Part shown: piece after piece, positions 1-9,924 of the stretch
Numbering within the stretch: position 1 is the first letter of the stretch
Layout: every line of letters starts with the position of its first letter
NCBI GenBank assembly: GCA_022376515.1
Contig: WTXI01000012.1
Location: 744,001-808,000, forward strand
Direction: 5' to 3'
DNA from: Lactifluus volemus
Taxonomy: Eukaryota; Basidiomycota; Agaricomycetes; Russulales; Russulaceae
Length of the DNA stretch: 64,000 bases
Notes under the pieces: model-generated
What the model saw: the letters and a program-made list of their open reading frames with translations, nothing else
The model's database searches: none
What the model was told of the DNA's origin: nothing
Position numbers and translations under genes: made by a program

Positions 1-96
1 CTCAACACAACGCGCGTGCATATTCAAATAAGGAAACTGTATCATCACATATAATCATGTAAAGCAGCGGCAAACTCCATATAGGATGCCGAGATG
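1..96. other. Left flank of the copia insertion, no gene seen
   Basis: AT-leaning sequence without a supportable gene. Its last five bases, AGATG at 92-96, are repeated directly after the 3' LTR at 7170-7174 and form the target-site duplication of the copia element. Nothing else can be said from 96 bases. Confidence 0.6.
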
Positions 97-478
97 TGTT
101 GGAGTACGTACATTGGCCAGCCCTAAAGTGGCGCGCACGGACCATGGACAGTAGATCAGCGAAGAAGTTTGACTTTACCCTTATCCTTCCCTTTCATACC
201 TTAGCAGGGATATCATTCCCCTTTTTAAAGGTTTCGAGTACTTTCTACCCCACTGGGGCCTTTGCTACCCTTCACATAGCGCACACTCGATATGAAGATA
301 AAAACCCCGCCTTAAGCGGTAGTACCTCAGCGTTCTTTCTATTCGCGCTGAGGTGAGCACTTTTTCTTCTCTTCTCTTTGTAGCTACATAAACTAAATAC
401 CTGTATAGCTTTACTTTAACAGGTTGGCTACGAAATATAATAGCGTTCTCTTTATTCGCGCTGAGCTTTATTTCAACA
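97..478 (+). repeat. 5' LTR of the copia element
   Basis: 382 bp, TGTTG...CAACA. Compared base by base with 6788-7169 it differs at five positions. In all five the 5' copy has C or G where the 3' copy has T or A, and four of the five are CpG in this copy. It should carry the element's promoter and polyadenylation signals, but no TATA box was pinned down. Confidence 0.97.
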
Positions 479-480
479 GA

Positions 481-502
481 TTACGAGACCCGAGTCTCCG
501 CC
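481..502 (+). promoter_or_regulatory. Putative half-tRNA primer binding site
   Basis: Two bases after the 5' LTR the sequence reads TTACGAGACC and continues GC-rich to about 502. Its reverse complement ends in CTCGTAA, which has the form of a seven-base tRNA anticodon loop with anticodon CGT (threonine). Priming from an internally cleaved half tRNA is established for several copia-type elements, such as Drosophila copia and Candida Tca elements. The tRNA identity is inferred from the loop alone and has not been checked against the host tRNA set. Confidence 0.45.
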
Positions 503-538
503 TGAGCTTCACCCACGCTGTCGCCAATCACACGAAGC

Positions 539-1890
539 ATGAGCCAAGCTGCTGCAGCACAAGCCGCTGCGCATCCCATTGCACCACCGCAACTCTTCAA
601 CCCAGCCGACGACGACGATGTCGCCGGGCCTGCCGGTTCAATCCATGGCTCTGTCCACGCTTCTATTCACGGATCAGCCCATGGCTCCGTCCAAGGCTCT
701 GCCTACGGCTCCTCCCAAGGTTTTGGTCGCGCCTCTGCCCTAACCTCGGCGGCTAGTACTCCAGCCAGTACACCTCCGCCCTTTCAGCGTTATGCGATCC
801 CGCCCATGCACCAGCATGCTCCGATCCCTCTGATCCCACCGGTGCACCGTCCGGCCGCGATCCCATAGGCGCACCCACAACCCATGATTCCGCCAGCTCA
901 TCCGCCTCCTTTCGCTCCCCCGGCTCACAACATGCCACCCTTAGTTCCGCCGCCTCACTTGCCTCCCGCGATGCCTGGACTGACCGTCATATCACAGCGC
1001 TACGATATTCCTCCGCTCGAGCAAGACGGCAGCAACTTTGCGGTGTGGCAGTTCCATATGCAAGTAGTCTTAAGGAGCTACAAACTCCTAACAGTTCTTG
1101 TTGACCCGCGTCCCCATCCCCTGACCTTTCCGGCTGAAGCCGCTGCCTGGGATGAGAAGGATCAACAAGCATTCTCGCTCATCGCGTTGTCGCTCACCGG
1201 GGAGCCGGCCCATCTCATCTTTCACGCGCAGACAGCGAAAGACTGCCTTGATTGTCTTGCCGCCCGCTTCGAAGGTTGAGGAAGTCATAAACTTTCCCAG
1301 TTGATGACCCGACTTTTCAGCACCCCTCTTAACGATGCTGAACCCCTCGAGCCGCAAATCAATGCCATGATCGACGCCTCGCACCGTCTCGCCGAAGCAG
1401 GCTCTCCCTTCACTCACCAACAAATTGCCCTTGCCATCACCAACGCCCTTCCCGCGCCTCATAGAATGCTAAAGATTATTCTCAATAATCTCAGTCTGGC
1501 TGAACAAACCCCAGAAAATATAAAGCTACGCATTCTCACTGATGAGGACTCACATATCCGTGAATTGGGCGACGGGGCCGCCGCCTTCTACGCCAAGGCT
1601 GCCCGAAAAGGCAAAGACGGCAAAAAGAAAGCTGAGAAGAAGGATTCGGACAAAGACAAAAAGAAAGGAGAGCAGAACAAGCGAAAAGACCAGCAGAAAA
1701 AGAAGTGTACCCATTGCAACTTCACTGGACACGACGTCAGTGAATGCCGCAAACTCAAAGCTCAAAAGGAGAAGGAAGCGAAGACTGCGACGGCAATGCC
1801 AGCTACCACGTCCGCGCCACCTTCTACCCCCGCTTCCACACCTGCTTCTGCTAAGGTCGCCATTGCTTCGGAGTCTGACGAGGAAATATT
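539..1890 (+). pseudogene. copia gag region with CCHC zinc knuckle
   Basis: The reading frame starts at ATG 539 with an Ala/Gln/Pro-rich leader and continues in one frame through stop codons at 866-868 (TAG) and 1277-1279 (TGA). The part from 960 resembles copia Gag (UBN2-like): a segment reading FAVWQFHMQ, then a helical domain, then a Lys-rich stretch at 1600-1700. The zinc knuckle C-X2-C-X4-H-X4-C lies at 1706-1747 and would bind RNA in the capsid. Because the frame is kept on both sides of each stop, these look like point mutations in a once continuous ORF. The TGA at 1277 is explained most simply by CGA to TGA. Confidence 0.88.
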
Positions 1891-3524
1891 CCTCTACGCT
1901 GCTCACCCTCTCCACTCTCACTTGCTCCTTGAGTCCTGGATACTTGATTCAGGCACATCGCGCACCATGTCGTGCAACCGTTCTTGGTTCACACACTTCG
2001 TCCCTCTCTCTACTCCCATCAAAGTCACCCTTGGAGACGCTCGTTCAATCCTAGCCACGGGCGTCGGTCGCATTCACGTCCGCATGCGTGCCAACGGCGC
2101 ATGGAAAACGGCCATTTTCCAAGAAGTCCTTTTTGTGCCTGATCTTCACGGCAACCTCCTCTCCGTTTCGTACCTCGCTCAGCATGGCGCCAGCCTGCTT
2201 TTCAGTGACGCCTCGTGTTCCCTCCGTGACAAATCTGGCACCGTCACTTGCCAGGGTCAAATGTCTTCAAACCTCTACATAATGGACATCCAGACCATCA
2301 CCCCGGAGAGAGTATGAATTGCAAACGTTTTGGTCTTCCCACAGGAAGATGAGGACTCACGCCCGCCAACTGAAACCACCTTTCTCTCCGAGAGCGCCGG
2401 TTCGACCGCCACCCTCGCCACTTGGCACCGCCGCCTTGGCCATGTCAACGTCGGAACTGTGGTGCAAATGGCAAAAAAGGGACTTGTCAACGGAATGACT
2501 ATTGAGGGGGCCCTGGACGTCACAACGATCTGCGAGCCCTGTCTCGCCGGGAAGCAAAGCCACATCAACATCGCGAAATCGACCAGCACGCGCGCCACCG
2601 AAGTCCTCAGCCATGTGTTCTCCGACATTTGCGGCAAACTCCCACTCATTCCCGTGAGGGATTTGAGTATTTCGCAATGTTCACGGATGATAAGTCGCGG
2701 AAAGTCTATGTAGCGGACTCAAACTTAAATCCGATCTTCTCCATCGCTTGAAGGTGTTCGTAGCACGGGTTGAGCGCGAAACTGGAAAGCACTTAAAGTG
2801 CTAAGGTCCGATGGCGGAGGAGAGTACACGGGCAATGTCTCCACTTATTACTTTGAGCAGAAAGGTATCCGACAGGAGATCACAACCACTGACACGTCCG
2901 AGCACAACGGCGTGGCAAACGCATGAACTACACCCTACTGGACAAGGTGCGGGCAATGCTCAATGACGCTAATCTCCCCAAATCCTTCTGATATGACGCG
3001 CTTTTGTACACTGCCATCCTCCACAATTGTTCCCCCTCCGCCTCGCTTCAAAGTGTCACCCCAGAGGAAGCCTGGAGTGGCAACAAACCCGACGTCTCGC
3101 GCCTTCGGATCTTCGGATGTAAAGCCCACATGCATGTGCCCGAAGGCTATCGCTCAAAGTTATCATCCCACTCGAAGCAATGTACCTTCATCGGACTCGC
3201 ACCAAACCACAAAGCTTTCAAACTCATCCACCGTGATACACGCAAAGTATACTACTCTCGTGATGTTGTATTCGACGAAGGGGGCCCAACTCACAAACGA
3301 GTAATAATCAACGATGACAACGACGACGACAACGGAGACGCTGCAATCGAAGGAGATGACGCGTCACACGCAATTCCTCCTCTTGCACCTCCTCCTCCAA
3401 GCACTCGCCCAAAACGCACCACCCGCGCACCAACTCGCGACGACGACCCCCGCTACAACGTAAGTTCGTATAAGCACAAATCTCTTGTACGCGCTACTGT
3501 CGCTGAGACCAAATTGGGAGTGAC
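1891..3524 (+). pseudogene. copia protease and integrase region
   Basis: The protease active-site triplet Asp-Ser-Gly lies at 1946-1954 (context WILDSGTS). A TGA at 2315 interrupts the linker. The GAG-pre-integrase zinc-binding segment, context WHRRLGHVN, starts near 2423 and ends with a C-X2-C pair near 2530. The frame shifts near 2645-2660. The integrase core then shows the motifs SDGGGEYTG (near 2805) and SEHNGVAN (near 2900), the latter carrying the third catalytic acidic residue. A second shift near 2922 and a nonsense codon at 2987 follow, where a TGG would be expected in the KSFW-type motif. The integrase C-terminal domain resumes at 3004. No functional enzyme can be made. Confidence 0.85.
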
Positions 3525-4504
3525 CCGTGCACTTTCGATGAGGCAATGGCTCGACCAGATGCTGCTGAATGGAGACTCGCGTGCGAAACCGAACAAATCG
3601 CCTTCGAACAAATGGGCGTTTACGAAATCGTACCTCGCCCCCGTGGCCACAAAATCGTCGGGAGCCGCTGGGTGTTCCGCGTTAAATGCGGACCCGATGG
3701 TAGTGTGCAGAAATACAAAGCTCGAGTCGTTGCCCAAGGTTTCACGCAGATCAAAGGCATCGACTTCGACGAAACTTTCGCACCCGTTGCGAAACTCGCC
3801 TCACTCCGCGCCATCCTTGCGATCGCCGCGGAGAGGGATTTCGAGCTGCATCAGATGGATGTAAAATCAGCATACTTGAACGGTACGCTCAAAGAAGAAA
3901 TTTTTATGAGTCCTCCCCCTGGTTTCGATATCCCTGACGGCATGGTATTGCAACTAATCAAAGCCGTCTATGGAACGAAACAGGGTGGATGCGTTTGGTA
4001 TGAGAACATCAAAGCGCGCCTCACTTCTATGGGATACCAAAACACACAGTCTGACCACACTGTTTTCATTCGTCTCGCCGACCCTCATACTTCCATCATC
4101 GCGCTCTACGTCGACGACATCACAATGGCCTCCAGCAGTCTTGCTGAGATAGAGCGGGACAAGGCCCTCCTTTGCCAGTACTATGAGATGACTGATCTTG
4201 GCAACTTGAGCTGGATCCTCGGCATGCACGTCACTCGCGATCGTGACGCCAGGTGGATCTCTCTCTCGCAAGAGAAGTACTCAAACGAAGTCCTTGAACG
4301 TTTTGGGAAATCATCCATTTGTCCTGTCTCAACACCCGCCGTCGCCAACGAGCACCTTCGCAAGCTACCACAGCCCGAATCTGACGCGAAGCTCTACCAA
4401 AGCGCCGTCGGAGCTCTCATGTACCTCATGGTTGGCACACGTCCCAACCTCTCCTATGCCGTATCGGCCCTTGGGCGACACAACGCCACACCTGGTTCAT
4501 CCCA
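3525..4504 (+). pseudogene. copia reverse transcriptase (interrupted fragment)
   Basis: RVT_2-type reverse transcriptase in frame 3, entered through a frameshift between 3480 and 3528. Visible motifs are FDEAMARPDAAEW at the start, the KARVVAQGFTQ segment, MDVKSAYLNG, and the catalytic YVDD box at 4107-4118. The domain is open from 3525 to 4504, where the inserted DNA element starts. It is the best preserved part of pol. The frame picks up in RNase H at 6217 once the inserted element and one copy of its 2-bp duplication are disregarded. Confidence 0.92.
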
Positions 4505-4514
4505 CATCAGCAAA

Positions 4515-4740
4515 ACCTAGTTGGCCTTAGACAGGCTTAGCCACTGCTTAGTGTTGTTAAGGCAGGCTTAGGCAGCTTAGCACCATTAGACTTAAGCAAA
4601 TTGAAATAATTTAAGCTAATTAAGCATCACTAAGCCAATCTAATAAAATTAAGGACATAAATCACCAGTCAAGGATGCTAAGTACACAAAAATTGTCTAA
4701 GTAAATTAAGTAAATTAAGTAAGGTGTCTGAAATTTTTGT
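4515..4740. repeat. Left subterminal repeats of CATCAG element 1
   Basis: AT-rich stretch with many direct and inverted copies of the words CTTAG, GCTTAG and TTAAG, including three tandem copies of a TAAGTAAAT-like unit near 4697-4725. The right end of the element (5965-6190) repeats the same vocabulary. Such arrays commonly serve as transposase binding sites; that role is inferred here. Confidence 0.6.
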
Positions 4741-4899
4741 TAAATCATGAAAATTTCGCTAAGTCGTTACAGATCACGTGATTATTGTTTATTCTTGTTT
4801 GCACGATGCTGATTTTCGTTGTCCCCCACTCTGACATTTCCTTAAAAGGAATCATTATGCTCCGTTGTTTATTCTTGTTGGCACCATGTTGATTTTCGT

Positions 4900-5846
4900 G
4901 CCTCATCCTTTCTTGCCGTGTCCTTTTGTCCCCTCCTTCTGTCTGTCTGCGCGTCTCCGTCCTCTGCTGTCGCCACCACCACCACTCCCTGTCTCATGCC
5001 TCCCCGCCGCCTTCTTGCCACCGCGACTGCGTCCCCTCCTGGTTCGTTGCCGTGCAACGCATCCCCCTGGTTCTTTGTCGTGCAACGCGTCCCATTGCTG
5101 CCGCCTCCGCCTCCGCCTCTCCTTCTCTACCTCTGCCTTTGCCTCTGTCGCGTCGTCATATGCCTCCTGTTCCTGCACCTCCCCCACCGCTTTTTCCTCC
5201 TCTTGGATCCTTTGGCACTGCGAGGGCGCTGCCTGCGCCGGTGCCTTCTGCACCTCTCCCCGGTACGTTGTCACCCTGCCTGCCCCGCCCCAACGCGTCT
5301 GACTCTTTTTTCATCGCCTCCTCCGCCTCCGCTGCCTGGACCACCACCTCCTGCACCACCGCCTCTGCCGCTTCCGCCTCCCTGTGCTCCCGTGCTGCTT
5401 GCGCCTCCTACGTTTCCCACGCCTCCTCCCGCGCCTCCTCTCGCGCCTCCCGCCCCTGCGCGTTCGCCTGCGCTTCCTGCACCCTGCACATTCACGTGCT
5501 CTTCCCGTGCCCTGCGCCTGCGCCTGTGCTTGCGCTTCCCGCACCCTGCGCTTTCTCCGCGCCCTGTGCCACCTCCTGCGTTCCTCGCATCCTTCTGCGC
5601 CCTGTGCCTCCTCATGCGTTCTCGCCTCCTCCCGCACCCTGTGCATTCCCCCGCGCCTCCTGCGCGTTCTCTCGTGCCTCCCGCACCCCTCGCCTCCTCC
5701 CGCGCCTCCTCCCGCGCCTCCTCCCCCACCTCTTCCCACGCCTCCACCACTGCCACCACCACCACTGCCACCTCCCCATAGCCCTGCAGCCCCACCCATG
5801 CCACAGTGTGCCACTTGCTGTTTGTGTGAGGTTGAGTGTGACTTAG
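4900..5846. other. Pyrimidine-rich low-complexity core of CATCAG element 1
   Basis: The plus strand is overwhelmingly C and T with short imperfect repeats of GCCTCCTCCCGC type, especially 5680-5760. Several frames on both strands stay open for 160-300 codons and would encode Pro/Ser/Ala-rich (plus) or Gly/Arg-rich (minus) low-complexity chains. Because the openness is shared by overlapping frames and both strands it is explained by composition, and no protein is called. The core ends shortly before the conserved 3' module at 5860-5912. Confidence 0.55.
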
Positions 5847-5859
5847 GTAGATGTGTGTT

Positions 5860-5912
5860 AGCACAGATTAGTTAGTTTTTGTACCCCTAGTTTAGATAAT
5901 TTCAATAAAGTT
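5860..5912 (+). terminator. Shared 3' module with poly(A)-like signal, copy 1
   Basis: The segment contains GTACCCCTAGTTTAGATAA followed by a CAATAAAG hexamer and a T-run. Nearly the same block occurs at 13038-13090 in the other CATCAG element, in the same place relative to the right subterminal repeats. It looks like the cleavage/polyadenylation region of a transcript that both elements inherited; transcription is inferred. Confidence 0.5.
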
Positions 5913-6216
5913 GCAGTTTGAATTTTTTTTTGACTTGTGTGAATTTGTCTGCTTGTGAACATAATCTTATGCCCTGCTTAACAGGCTTAAATAGCTGCTT
6001 AAGCTCTGCTTAAATAGCTGCTGAAGCTCTGCTTAATATGCTTAGCCTAAGCAGCTCCATTAGATCCTCACTGTTGACAAGCAAACTACAGAATTTCAAG
6101 CAGCTTTTAAGCAAAATATTTTTAGAATAGTGGTTGCCTGAAATCTTTGTAGGAGTTATATAATAAAATTAAGTAAATTTTAAGGAGCCTTTAAGCTGAA
6201 ACAGGTTTTCCTGATG

Positions 6217-6780
6217 CACTTCCTTTCTTTGGACCGTGTCTTTAAATATCTGCGTGGATCTTCATCCCTTCGCCTCACTTTCCGATGCGGAACTCCAGAT
6301 GGGATCACCTTGCGCGGTTTCGTGGATGCTGACTGGGCCAGCGACATCAACAACAGAAAATCCACCTCCGGCTTCGTCTTCATGCTCGGAGGGGGTGCTA
6401 TTAGCTGGGGATCTAAAAAGCAAACCTCTGTCGCACTGTCTAGCATGGAAGCCGAATATGTCGCGGCCGCGTACGCCACGAAGGAGGCTATCTGGCTCCG
6501 ACGTTTTCTCCGAGAACTCAATCTCAACGTAGTACTCCCCACCATCTTGCACATGGACAATCAATCCGCCATCGCCATCGCTCGGAACCCCGAGTTCCAC
6601 GACCGCACGAAGCACATCGATCTGCGTCACCATTTCTTGCGCGAGAGGGTCGCCGCCGGCGACATCGACCTCACCTACATCCCCACCGACGACCAAGTCG
6701 CCGACATATTTACCAAGGGATTGGTCCGCGAGAAGCATGGGCGACTAGCATGCGAGCTTGGCTTGCACTTTCAGGTCTGA
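6217..6780 (+). pseudogene. copia RNase H domain (3' part of interrupted pol)
   Basis: Continuation of pol after the inserted element. The frame is open from 6219 to the TGA at 6778-6780. Hallmarks of copia RNase H are visible: VDADWASD near 6322, the KSTSGFVF segment, the SSMEAEYVAAA box near 6440, MDNQSAIAIA near 6553, and KHIDLRHHF near 6614, with a C-terminal segment reading ADIFTKGL. The domain is complete and undamaged, but is separated from reverse transcriptase by 1.7 kb. Confidence 0.93.
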
Positions 6781-6785
6781 GGGGG
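6779..6785 (+). promoter_or_regulatory. Polypurine tract of the copia element
   Basis: GAGGGGG overlaps the pol stop codon and ends two bases before the 3' LTR. This is the expected position of the plus-strand DNA priming site in LTR retrotransposons. Confidence 0.75.
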
Positions 6786-6787
6786 TG

Positions 6788-7169
6788 TGTTGGAGTACAT
6801 ACATTGGCCAGCCCTAAAGTGGCGTGCACGGACCATGGACAGTAGATCAGCGAAGAAGTTTGACTTTACCCTTATCCTTCCCTTTTATACCTTAGCAGGG
6901 ATATCATTCCCCTTTTTAAAGGTTTCGAGTACTTTCTACCCCACTGGGGCCTTTGCTACCCTTCACATAGCGCACACTCGATATGAAGATAAAAACCCCA
7001 CCTTAAGCGGTAGTACCTCAGTGTTCTTTCTATTCGCGCTGAGGTGAGCACTTTTTCTTCTCTTCTCTTTGTAGCTACATAAACTAAATACCTGTATAGC
7101 TTTACTTTAACAGGTTGGCTACGAAATATAATAGCGTTCTCTTTATTCGCGCTGAGCTTTATTTCAACA
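6788..7169 (+). repeat. 3' LTR of the copia element
   Basis: 382 bp, same ends and length as 97-478, with five transitions relative to it. At each differing position this copy carries T or A; four of the five are CpG-to-TpG or CpG-to-CpA changes. It is followed by the AGATG target duplication at 7170-7174. Confidence 0.97.
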
Positions 7170-7174
7170 AGATG

Positions 7175-7269
7175 CAGCAACGATATCGATGAATATTCCC
7201 ACGGGGGGGGGGGCAAATTTCCGCGAGAAAATCGGCATAAAACCTCATTCTCTAAAGAGAACTCGCCGG
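7175..7269. other. Short host segment between two transposons
   Basis: Right flank of the copia insertion and left flank of the hAT-like element. It contains an uninterrupted run of 11 G at about 7203-7213 and no gene. The hexamer GAACTC at 7259-7264 is repeated immediately right of the hAT-like element at 13665-13670 and may be the remnant of its target duplication. Confidence 0.5.
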
Positions 7270-7507
7270 TAGACTGTCCGGGGGCCGGTCCGGGCCATGG
7301 CCCCCCCCATTTTGCCCGGCCCTGACCCTGGCCCTCAGGGCCGGTCCGCCCTGCAGTTGGCCCTGGCCCTTAAAGGGCCAGCATTGGCTGGCCCTGGCCC
7401 GACCTGGGGCCGACCCGGCCCCACCCCTTAAAAAAACTATTTAGTTAATTAATTAGTTCTGGTAAAACTTTCTCACACTTGATCACATAATCAACTCACA
7501 GGCTCCC

Positions 7508-7602
7508 TTCTGATAATTGCACAACCCCGGGATTCGAACTCTCAACCACTGCACACAGAAATTGAAACTGATGACATCTTTACCATTACACCATCCGAGC
7601 TC
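7508..7602 (-). repeat. tRNA-derived SINE-like sequence, copy 1
   Basis: On the minus strand the sequence has a Pol III A box TGGTGTAATGG, a perfect fit to the consensus, and about 45 bases further a B box AGTTCGAATCC with one mismatch. The spacing and the GGTTGAG lead-in match copy 2 at 9862-13362. It is not a tRNA gene: the anticodon arm and acceptor stem do not form an obvious cloverleaf. Most likely it is a SINE head inside element A. Confidence 0.6.
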
Positions 7603-7609
7603 AATATAT

Positions 7610-8577
7610 TTTTCCTCCATAGCTTCTCTTAAACTGTTGACTTGCCTCAGTCCTTTACTTTTTCAACATGTTCAACTCTCGCGCTTGCCTTGTGATCCGC
7701 TCCCTCGCCCCGTGTCGCCGTGCCCGTACTCTCGTTTTCCGCCACCTCTGTCTTTGCCCTCCCTTCTCTCGCGCCTTCTCTGTCGCCGCCATCGCCCCGT
7801 CTCACGCCTCGCATCCTCGGACTCTTCTGTTGCCCCGCCCTCTGGTGCCGCCGCCTTCTCTTGGTGCCATCGTCACGACACCTCCCCGTCGCCGCTACCA
7901 CTGCCGTGGCCTGTTAGCTTGGTCCATTGGTGTGTCATGTTCTTTTTTTTTGACTTTTCACAACTAATCTTTCTTTACTTGTTTCCTTTTCCCCTCCTGC
8001 ATCTCCTTCGAGGGATGTCCCTGCACCCACCCGTAGACAGTCTATTGGCGTCACGGTCGCTCGGGCGTCGCTGTTGCGACCGTCCGAGCCCCTGACGCCA
8101 GTGACTCGTGCTATGGCGTGCGCAGGTCCCCTCCACTGTGCCGCACCTGCCATCTCCCCCTTCGCGCGCCGCCATTCCTAACGTGGCAGTTGCTGTCCCA
8201 ACGCAGTGTGCCGCCCCCCTCGCCGCCGCCGTTCCCAACACGGCTGTTGCTGTCCCGACGCAGCGATTGCTGTCCCGCCGCCGCCGTTCCAGACGCAACC
8301 GTTGTGGCCCACACAGCGGCTGCTATCCGATGGTGCCGCCCCTACCATCTCCCCCCTCGCTGCCGCCGTTCCCAACGCGGCCGTTGCTGCCTGACGCAGC
8401 GGTTGCTGTCCCGCCGCCGCAGTTCCATATGCGACCGTTGCGGCCCACACAGCGGGTGCTGTTCTGACGCCGCTGTCCCTGCATCGTTCCCGACGCCACC
8501 CACACCACTGTTCTGCACGCCCGCAGCCCGCCCTCCTCCCCACCACCACACCGCCCTGTCTAGGGTAGCCAGGGCAG
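7610..8577. other. GC-rich interior of hAT-like element A, no gene
   Basis: Pyrimidine-rich stretch (7650-8100), then imperfect repeats of a roughly 50-bp CCGCCGTTCCCAACGCGG-type unit (8150-8470). Open frames on both strands overlap each other and encode low-complexity Arg/Pro/Ser chains, so none is called as a gene. The sequence ends at the target duplication CAGGGCAG (8570-8577) of the nested element. Confidence 0.5.
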
Positions 8578-8811
8578 TAGTGATGGACACGGGTCGGGGT
8601 ATACCCACCGGGTTGCGGGTAGGGGTATCCCCGGGCCGGGGTCTCGGGTACGATTTTGCTGGCCCACACCAAACCCATACCCGAGGGCGCGGGTGGGGGT
8701 ATCCTGGGAAGTGGTACAGGGGGGCAGGGCAATGGTAACAGGAGCAGTAGAGGAGAGGGGGCAATGCAACACGCCTTGAGTCTGAGTCCAGAATCAGCGG
8801 GGGAAGCGGTA

Positions 8812-9350
8812 GAGGGCAGGGGGCTGTGCCACACGCCGGTCGCAGGCGTCAGGCGCACGGGCGGTTGCAACGGCGCCGGCAGCGCAACCCTGACACCAAG
8901 GACCTCGACCCAGTGCGACTCCGAGGCCGGAAGCGGTGGGGGAAGCGGTAGAGGGGAGGGCACCGTGCCCACATCGGTCGCAGGCGTTGGGCGCACGGGT
9001 GGTCGCAACGGCGCCGCCAGCGCGATCCTGACGCCAAGGACCTCGACCCGGTGCGACTCCGAGTCCAGAAGGGGCAGGGGAAGTGGTAGAGGGGAGGAGG
9101 CCGTACCACACATCGGTCGCAGGCGTCGGGCGTTCTGACAGTCACAACGGTGACGGCAGCGCGATCCTGACGCCAAGGACATCGACGTGGTGCGACTCCG
9201 AGGCCAGAAGCGGTGAGGGAAGCAGTAGAGGGGAGGGCGCCATGCCACACATTGGTCGCAGGCGTCGAGCGCTCTGGCGGTCGCAACGGCGCCGCCAGCG
9301 CGATCCCGACGCCAAGGACGTCAACGGGGTGCAATGGGATCCATCCCTCA
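8812..9350. repeat. Four tandem copies of a ~139-bp GC-rich unit
   Basis: Units begin near 8812, 8953, 9089 and 9229 with a GAGGG-AGGG motif and share the words GGTCGCAGGCGT, CGACGCCAAGGAC and GTGCGACTCCGAGGCC. They lie inside hAT-like element B. Minus-strand frames across them are open because of the repeat and its composition; no protein family was recognised. Confidence 0.75.
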
Positions 9351-9416
9351 TCAAAGGGAACGAAGGGGAACGAAGGGGAACGAAGGGGAACGAAGGGGAA
9401 CGAAGGGGAACGAAGG
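9351..9416. repeat. 10-bp minisatellite, about six copies
   Basis: Six consecutive copies of CGAAGGGGAA directly after the 139-bp tandem array. It is purine-only apart from one C per unit on the plus strand and has no coding value. Confidence 0.9.
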
Positions 9417-9861
9417 GAGGGCAAGGAAATGGAAGTTAGAAACTGAAAAAGAGAACTACAGAAAAGTCAGAAAAGTTATTGAGGTGGAAGAGTAGGTGAC
9501 ATACCTAGCAATACCTGAGAGGGAAGCACCCTTCAGGCATCCCAACACCCATCCAACACGAGGCAGAAGCAAAGCAGAAGAGAGAGCAGAAAGAGCCTGA
9601 GGACCAGTAAAGGAGAGGCGCTCCGATAGAGGACGCACCGGAAACGTACCGGAAACTTGTTGACAGCGGAGACAGTGGTGAAGGCCACGAAGCGAGTGGC
9701 AAAGTGAGAGAGAGTTGCGGGAGAACCAAAAAATTGTGAGATGAGCAAAGAGGGCGGATGGCGACAATAATGGGGACGACGCGGCAAAGGGAAACGAAAA
9801 AAAAGCAGAATAGGGCAAGCAGCTATTGAAGTAAGCCATAGGACTGCAAGCAGTCCCAGCC

Positions 9862-9899
9862 TTGATGGTGTAATGGTAAACTGATAATTTGCTTAAATT
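9862..9899 (+). repeat. SINE-like copy 2, left half (A box)
   Basis: Contains the A box TGGTGTAATGG at about 9867-9877, identical to copy 1. It is split from its B-box half (13320-13362) by the element at 9900-13319. When the insertion and one TT are disregarded, the distance from the A-box region to GGTTGAG is 31 bases, exactly as in copy 1. Confidence 0.65.
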
Positions 9900-9924
9900 C
9901 ATCAGTAAGATCACAATTTTCTTG

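Larger units (their letters stand above)
4505..6216. mobile_element. Non-autonomous DNA element, CATCAG family, copy 1
   Basis: A 1712-bp insertion in the copia pol gene. The left end reads CATCAGCAAAACCT; the right end read inward on the other strand is CATCAGGAAAACCT. Flanking CA dinucleotides (4503-4504, 6217-6218) are the target duplication, because without the element and one CA the pol frame is continuous. Subterminal regions are dense in CTTAG/CTTAA-type words. The interior is strongly pyrimidine-rich. No transposase domain is visible, so it is probably mobilised in trans. It shares ends and a 3' module with the element at 9900-13319. The superfamily is not assigned: 2-bp duplications fit some CMC-like groups, but the ends do not start with CACTA. 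Confidence 0.85.
97..7169 (+). mobile_element. Ty1/copia LTR retrotransposon, inactivated and interrupted
   Basis: Seen: two 382-bp LTRs (97-478 and 6788-7169) beginning TGTTG and ending CAACA, a 5-bp target duplication AGATG on both sides, a purine tract before the 3' LTR, and internal coding in the order Gag, zinc knuckle, protease, integrase, reverse transcriptase, RNase H. Integrase before reverse transcriptase defines copia (Pseudoviridae-type) order. The polyprotein is dead: nonsense codons at 866, 1277, 2315 and 2987, several frameshifts, and a 1712-bp DNA element between reverse transcriptase and RNase H. The LTRs differ at 5 of 382 positions, so insertion is fairly recent although the coding region is already decayed. 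Confidence 0.96.

Noticed and set aside
96..356. 86-codon ORFs at the start of each copia LTR
   Set aside because: They lie inside the LTR, start at its first bases and have no copia function assigned; chance frames in regulatory sequence.
4926..5846. 306-codon Pro/Ser-rich ORF inside CATCAG element 1
   Set aside because: Overlapping frames on both strands are equally open because of base composition; no domain, and no conservation could be tested.
7170..7269. Clean 8-bp target duplication for hAT-like element A
   Set aside because: The 8 bases next to the termini do not match (CTCGCCGG and GAACTCAG); only a GAACTC hexamer recurs, so the duplication was not claimed.
7508..7602. tRNA gene on the minus strand
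   Set aside because: A and B boxes are good but no acceptor stem or anticodon arm forms; better explained as a SINE-like head.
8178..9248. 356-codon minus-strand ORF spanning the border of elements A and B
   Set aside because: It crosses a transposon junction and the 139-bp tandem array, so it cannot be an ancestral gene; low complexity.
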